From: Accumulibacter sp.
GTDB lineage: Bacteria > Pseudomonadota > Gammaproteobacteria > Burkholderiales > Rhodocyclaceae
Length of the DNA: 7,283 nt
Reading direction: 5' to 3'
Assembly (NCBI GenBank): GCA_031264825.1
Contig: JAISDL010000063.1
Location: 1-7,283, forward strand
Below, piece after piece: positions 4,487-7,283 of this stretch; the stretch's first letter is position 1, and every line of letters begins with the position of its first letter. A program made the translations under genes and the position numbers. The notes beneath the pieces are model-generated. The model saw only the letters and a list, made by a program, of their open reading frames with translations. It was not told where the DNA came from and ran no database searches.

Positions 4487-5560
4487 TCAGTAACTCCGCC
4501 GGTCCATCATGATCAGCACGATCAGCGCGAGGAAAGGCCAGAGGGTCGATACGAGCCTCGTCAAGCCGTTGAAATTCAGGAAGTGCCCCTGATCCCAGGC
4601 GTCCATGATCATGGAGTAAGGATTCGTCGGGACGATGTTGACGAGCGCCGTTCCGGCCATCAGCGCGAGTCCCGCGAAAACGACGTGCGACGCGCGCGGT
4701 AACACGAGAACGAGAAGGAGGAGCGCGGAGCCGCACAAAAGGCCGAGCCGCGCGCCGGGAGTCATCCAGGAAAAAGCGTGCGCCGAGTCGATCAGGACGG
4801 CCCCCGCGAGCGAGCGAAGCGCGATCGCAACGCAGAAAAAGACGACGATCGAAGGGAAGAGCGCGCGTTTTCGAAGGTGAAGCAGGACGGAAACGAAAAG
4901 TCCGACGGCGGCGGTGTGCAGGGCGACGATGGCGGTTTCGAGCGCAAAGAAGAGCGTGGGCGCGTAGGGAATGACGATTGCGATTTCGAAGAGCGTCCGC
5001 AGGTTTCCCGTGCCGAACAGGATCGATTCGGGTGAGAACTGCGTCAGGAGCCAGAGCGCGGCGAGAACGACGCCGGCCTCGGCCTGATGCGCGACGAGGA
5101 ATTTCGCCTGGAGCGCCGCGACGCCGACGATCAGGCGGTCGCCGAGCCGGAACGCCGACAGCGCGCCCAGGAAGGCACCGAGCGCGTTGCACGCGAGGTC
5201 GAGATTCGAGGGGACGCGCGACGATAGATACGTTTGCAACGATTCGAGGCAGAGGCTCAAGGCAGCGCAGAAAACGCAGGAAAGGATAAAAGCATTTTTT
5301 GGGCGCGTCCAGTTTCGGAAGAACGGAACGAACAGGAAGCCCAAAGGCATATATGCTAAAATGTTGAAGGCGATGTCCGAGAACGTCCAGTAAAGGGGCC
5401 AGCGCGTGTTGAGGAAGAGGAAAGGCGAGAGGCCCTCGGTGATCCTCCAGCCCGAGAACGGATGGAGGCTCGCGTAGACGATCAGCAGCGCGTAAGCCGA
5501 CGCCATATAATCGAAGAGGCGGCTTGCGCGGTCGTTCGCGGGGGAAAAAGATTCCGTCAT
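4487..5560 (-). CDS. VanZ-family integral membrane protein
   Basis: 357 residues. The N-terminal half matches the VanZ-like family: a first membrane segment with YALLIVYASLHPFSGWR (23-39), then SDIAFNILAYMPLGFLFVPF (61-80), an Arg/Lys loop, CLESLQTYLSSRVPSNLDL (104-122) with the conserved Glu, Gln and SRVPSNLDL, and NALGAFLGAL (125-134). The C-terminal half adds further hydrophobic spans at about 203-227, 236-257, 270-288, 292-310 and 336-351, and the motif NPYSMIMDAWDQGHFLNFNGL at 313-333. VanZ itself gives low-level teicoplanin resistance, but the family as a whole has no agreed biochemical role and resistance should not be inferred. The ATG lies 19 bp after the symporter stop, so the two are probably one transcript. 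The stop is 28 bp from the end of the plus-strand islet, with no terminator hairpin seen between. Confidence 0.88.
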   Translation of the reverse strand: MTESFSPANDRASRLFDYMASAYALLIVYASLHPFSGWRITEGLSPFLFLNTRWPLYWTFSDIAFNILAYMPLGFLFVPFFRNWTRPKNAFILSCVFCAALSLCLESLQTYLSSRVPSNLDLACNALGAFLGALSAFRLGDRLIVGVAALQAKFLVAHQAEAGVVLAALWLLTQFSPESILFGTGNLRTLFEIAIVIPYAPTLFFALETAIVALHTAAVGLFVSVLLHLRKRALFPSIVVFFCVAIALRSLAGAVLIDSAHAFSWMTPGARLGLLCGSALLLLVLVLPRASHVVFAGLALMAGTALVNIVPTNPYSMIMDAWDQGHFLNFNGLTRLVSTLWPFLALIVLIMMDRRSY

Positions 5561-5579
5561 GACACGATCGTCCGCCGGG

Positions 5580-7007
5580 TCACGCGCCGATTCGCCCCGG
5601 GACGCCCATTTTCTGGGGCAGAAGCGAACCGACGACCATGCCGAGCAGGCTGACGCAAAAGCCGATCATCTGCGGGGGGAGCAGGCTGTCTTTTCCGACG
5701 AGGAGTTCGATCGCCACCCACGAGAGAACGCCGCCGCAGACCGAGACGAGCGCGCCCTGCGTCGTCGATTTGCTCCAGAAGACTCCGAGGAAGAGCGGGA
5801 CGAAAGCGCCGACGAGCGTGACTTTGTAAGCGTTCTCGACCATCTTGAAAATCGACGCATCCGACGTGAGCGAGAAGACGAGCACACCGCAGGTGAAGCC
5901 GAACGTCGTGGTGCGCATCAAGCGCAGAAGCGCTCTGTCGGAGAGGTGCGGGAAGAGGCCTCGGACGATGTTTTCGGAGAAAGCGACCGAGGGCGCGAGC
6001 AAGGTTGCCGACGAGGTGCTCATGATCGCCGAAAGGAGCGCGCCGAAGAAAATCGATTGCGCCAAGACGGGCATATGATTGAGGACGAGCGTCGGCAGGA
6101 CGAGTTGCGAATCGTGCGCGATCAGGCCGTTGAAAACTTCGGGGTCGACGAGCGTCGCCGAATACGCGATGAACATGGGGACGAAAGTGAAGGCGAAGTA
6201 GATCACGCCGCCGAGGACCGACCCCAGAATCGCCGTTTTCGCGTTCTTTGCCGACGTGACACGCTGAAAGACGTCCTGCTGCGGGATCGACCCCAGCATC
6301 ATCGTCATCCACGCGCCGAGGAAGGAGAACCACTCGACGGCGTCGGCTCCGGGAAAGAAATTCAGCTTGCCCGCCGCTGCTGCGTGGGCGACCGTCGCGG
6401 CGACGCCGCCGGTCATCCCGGAAACGATCCAGGCGATGAAGAGGAGGCCGGCGATGATCGTGATCATTTGCAGAAAATCGAGGATGGCGGTCGAGAGCAT
6501 TCCGCCGAAAGTCGTATAGGTCAGCACGATGGCCGCGCCGAGGACCGTTCCGACAGGCTCGGAGACGGCGCCGTCGGTGATCAGGCTGAAGACGAGGCCG
6601 AGCGCCTTGACCTGCGCCGAAACCCAGCCCAGGTACGAGAAGATGATGCACAGCGTCGTCAGGACTTCGATGGAACGGCTGAAGCGGATGCGGAAAAAAT
6701 CTCCGAGCGTCAGAAGGTTCATCTTGTAGAGTTTCGTGCCGTAAAACACGCCGGCGATGATGAGGCAGAAACTCGCGCCGAAGGGGTCGGCGACGACGCC
6801 GCGAAGCCCCTCCTTGACGAAGGTCGCCGAAACGCCGAAAACCGCCTCGGCGCCGAACCACGTGGCGAATACCGTCGCGATGACGATTGGAAGCGGGAGC
6901 GTCCGTCCGGCGAGCGCGAAATCCTTGGTGTTATGGACGCGCGTAGCGACGTAGACCCCGATGCCGGAAGAGATGAGAAGGTAAAAAACGACGAACCAGA
7001 CGAGCAT
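5580..7007 (-). CDS. Sodium:solute symporter (SSS family)
   Basis: 475 residues with about thirteen hydrophobic segments, the expected size and topology for a Na+-coupled symporter of the LeuT fold in the inner membrane. Recognisable features are GRTLPLPIVIATVFATWFGA (34-53; first core helix), LGDFFRIRFSR (101-111), TYTTFGGMLSTAILDFLQ (163-180), PQQDVFQRVTSAKNAK (242-257), and AIMSTSSATLLAPS (327-340). In PutP and vSGLT the Ser/Thr pair of this last motif contributes to the Na+ site. The substrate cannot be told from the sequence; proline, pantothenate, sugars and acetate are all handled by this family. The ATG at 7007 is firm because an in-frame TGA lies two codons upstream. A perfect TATAAT at 7051-7046 could serve as promoter. 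VanZ follows after 19 bp. Confidence 0.93.
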   Translation of the reverse strand: MLVWFVVFYLLISSGIGVYVATRVHNTKDFALAGRTLPLPIVIATVFATWFGAEAVFGVSATFVKEGLRGVVADPFGASFCLIIAGVFYGTKLYKMNLLTLGDFFRIRFSRSIEVLTTLCIIFSYLGWVSAQVKALGLVFSLITDGAVSEPVGTVLGAAIVLTYTTFGGMLSTAILDFLQMITIIAGLLFIAWIVSGMTGGVAATVAHAAAAGKLNFFPGADAVEWFSFLGAWMTMMLGSIPQQDVFQRVTSAKNAKTAILGSVLGGVIYFAFTFVPMFIAYSATLVDPEVFNGLIAHDSQLVLPTLVLNHMPVLAQSIFFGALLSAIMSTSSATLLAPSVAFSENIVRGLFPHLSDRALLRLMRTTTFGFTCGVLVFSLTSDASIFKMVENAYKVTLVGAFVPLFLGVFWSKSTTQGALVSVCGGVLSWVAIELLVGKDSLLPPQMIGFCVSLLGMVVGSLLPQKMGVPGRIGA

Positions 7008-7045
7008 GGCGTTTCAACGGATCGCGGCGTGGTTTGAGGAGGGGA

Positions 7046-7051
7046 ATTATA
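7046..7051 (-). promoter_or_regulatory. Candidate -10 box for the symporter-VanZ transcript
   Basis: A consensus TATAAT reads leftward at 7051-7046, about 38 bases before the symporter ATG, implying a leader of roughly 30 bases. At 16-18 bp spacing the upstream hexamers are TGCGCC, ATGCGC and GATGCG, none a good -35, so an activator or extended recognition would be needed. The leader contains CCTCC but no clear ribosome binding site. Confidence 0.4.
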
Positions 7052-7227
7052 CGGTCTCACGCGGCGCGGCGCATCAGTCTCGTTTCGTTTTTTCCGTACG
7101 CGGCGGCGCGGCAAGGGGAAAGGTTTCAAAGCCGGAGGGGCTGTTCCGGGAAAAAGCAATACGAAGAATACCTTCCGCGCGGCGGATACTCCTTTGCGCG
7201 CGGTCCCGGAAAAACACAGAGCCGAAT

Positions 7228-7252
7228 CCGCGCCCCGTGCGACGGGACGCGG
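7228..7252 (-). terminator. GC-rich hairpin after the upstream gene, terminator-like
   Basis: On the minus strand CCGCGTCCCGT and ACGGGGCGCGG form an 11-bp stem with one G-U wobble and a three-base loop, seven bases after the putative stop at 7262-7260. The expected T run is not adjacent; a TGTTTTT stretch appears some twelve bases further on. It fits a weak terminator or a 3'-end stabilising hairpin. Confidence 0.4.
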
Positions 7253-7259
7253 CGAAAGA

Positions 7260-7283
7260 TCACTTGTTGTAGACTTGTTTGAG
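7260..7283 (-). CDS. Possible C-terminal tail of an upstream gene
   Basis: Entering from the right edge, one frame reads LKQVYNK and ends at TGA (7262-7260), followed by the GC-rich hairpin. Seven codons are too few to identify a protein. The support is the hairpin's position just after the stop and the fact that every recognised gene here runs this way. The 208 bp between the hairpin gap and the promoter region contain no other gene I can support. Confidence 0.3.
   Translation of the reverse strand, partial: LKQVYNK

Noticed and set aside
4459..4500. Terminator between the islet and the VanZ gene
   Set aside because: Only four- to five-base complementary stretches without a T run on either strand.
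4487..5560. Glycopeptide resistance gene from the VanZ match
   Set aside because: The VanZ-like family is broad and most members have no link to resistance. No vanHAX-type genes are present.
5557..6861. 434-codon minus-strand frame overlapping the symporter in another phase
   Set aside because: Arg/His/Asp-rich shadow. The 475-codon frame has the membrane segments and SSS motifs.
5559..7037. Very long plus-strand open frame (492 codons) opposite the symporter
   Set aside because: Extremely rich in Arg, Asp and Glu with no family features. It is the GC-rich antisense shadow of a clear symporter gene.
7034..7282. Plus-strand frames at the right end, one with GAGGAGG near its start
   Set aside because: Arg-rich, run off the edge, no recognisable features, and they cross the symporter promoter region. 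The GAGGAGG is more simply part of the symporter leader on the other strand.

Overview
The window is GC-rich and reads as a chromosomal segment of a proteobacterium, most likely a betaproteobacterium. That assignment is inferred from family resemblance: a NodI/NodJ-type ABC exporter pair, CutA directly followed by DsbD, a COG2945-type hydrolase and a VanZ-family membrane protein, with no rRNA or other marker to fix it. No tRNA, rRNA, CRISPR array or transposase gene is visible.

Layout. Every recognisable gene is on the minus strand. Reading in their own direction from the right end, they are: the tail of an unidentified upstream gene (stop at 7260-7262); a sodium:solute symporter (5580-7007); a VanZ-family membrane protein (4487-5560); an alpha/beta hydrolase (2395-3033); a NodI-type ATPase (1487-2407); its NodJ-type permease (637-1440); cutA (242-571); and the start of dsbD (1-245, cut by the window edge). 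Spacing is tight: 19 bp between symporter and VanZ, a 13-bp overlap between hydrolase and nodI, and a GTGA stop/start overlap between cutA and dsbD. The ORF-derived start of the nodI gene is corrected here to 2407.

The exception is a plus-strand islet at about 3195-4458, between the VanZ gene and the hydrolase. It holds a 97-codon gene (A1, 3214-3507), a 182-codon gene two bases downstream (B, 3510-4058), and a second 97-codon gene (A2, 4151-4444) paralogous to A1. I recognise none of the three. A1 and A2 share a perfect 111-bp 5' block and a perfect 43-bp 3' block around a strongly diverged middle. A2 then runs straight into the last part of gene B through a shared CTCTAC hexamer, so the second unit looks like an A-B unit that lost 514 bp between A and B. 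The islet is sampled at somewhat lower GC than its neighbours, and a CATTTGA heptamer lies just outside each end. It looks like a duplicated, recombining accessory cassette of unknown function in an otherwise ordinary housekeeping and transport block.

Functionally, NodI and NodJ would form one ABC-2 exporter. CutA and DsbD concern metal tolerance and periplasmic thiol/disulfide and cytochrome c maturation chemistry. The symporter and VanZ protein are membrane proteins of unknown substrate. The islet is the only part for which known families give no explanation.
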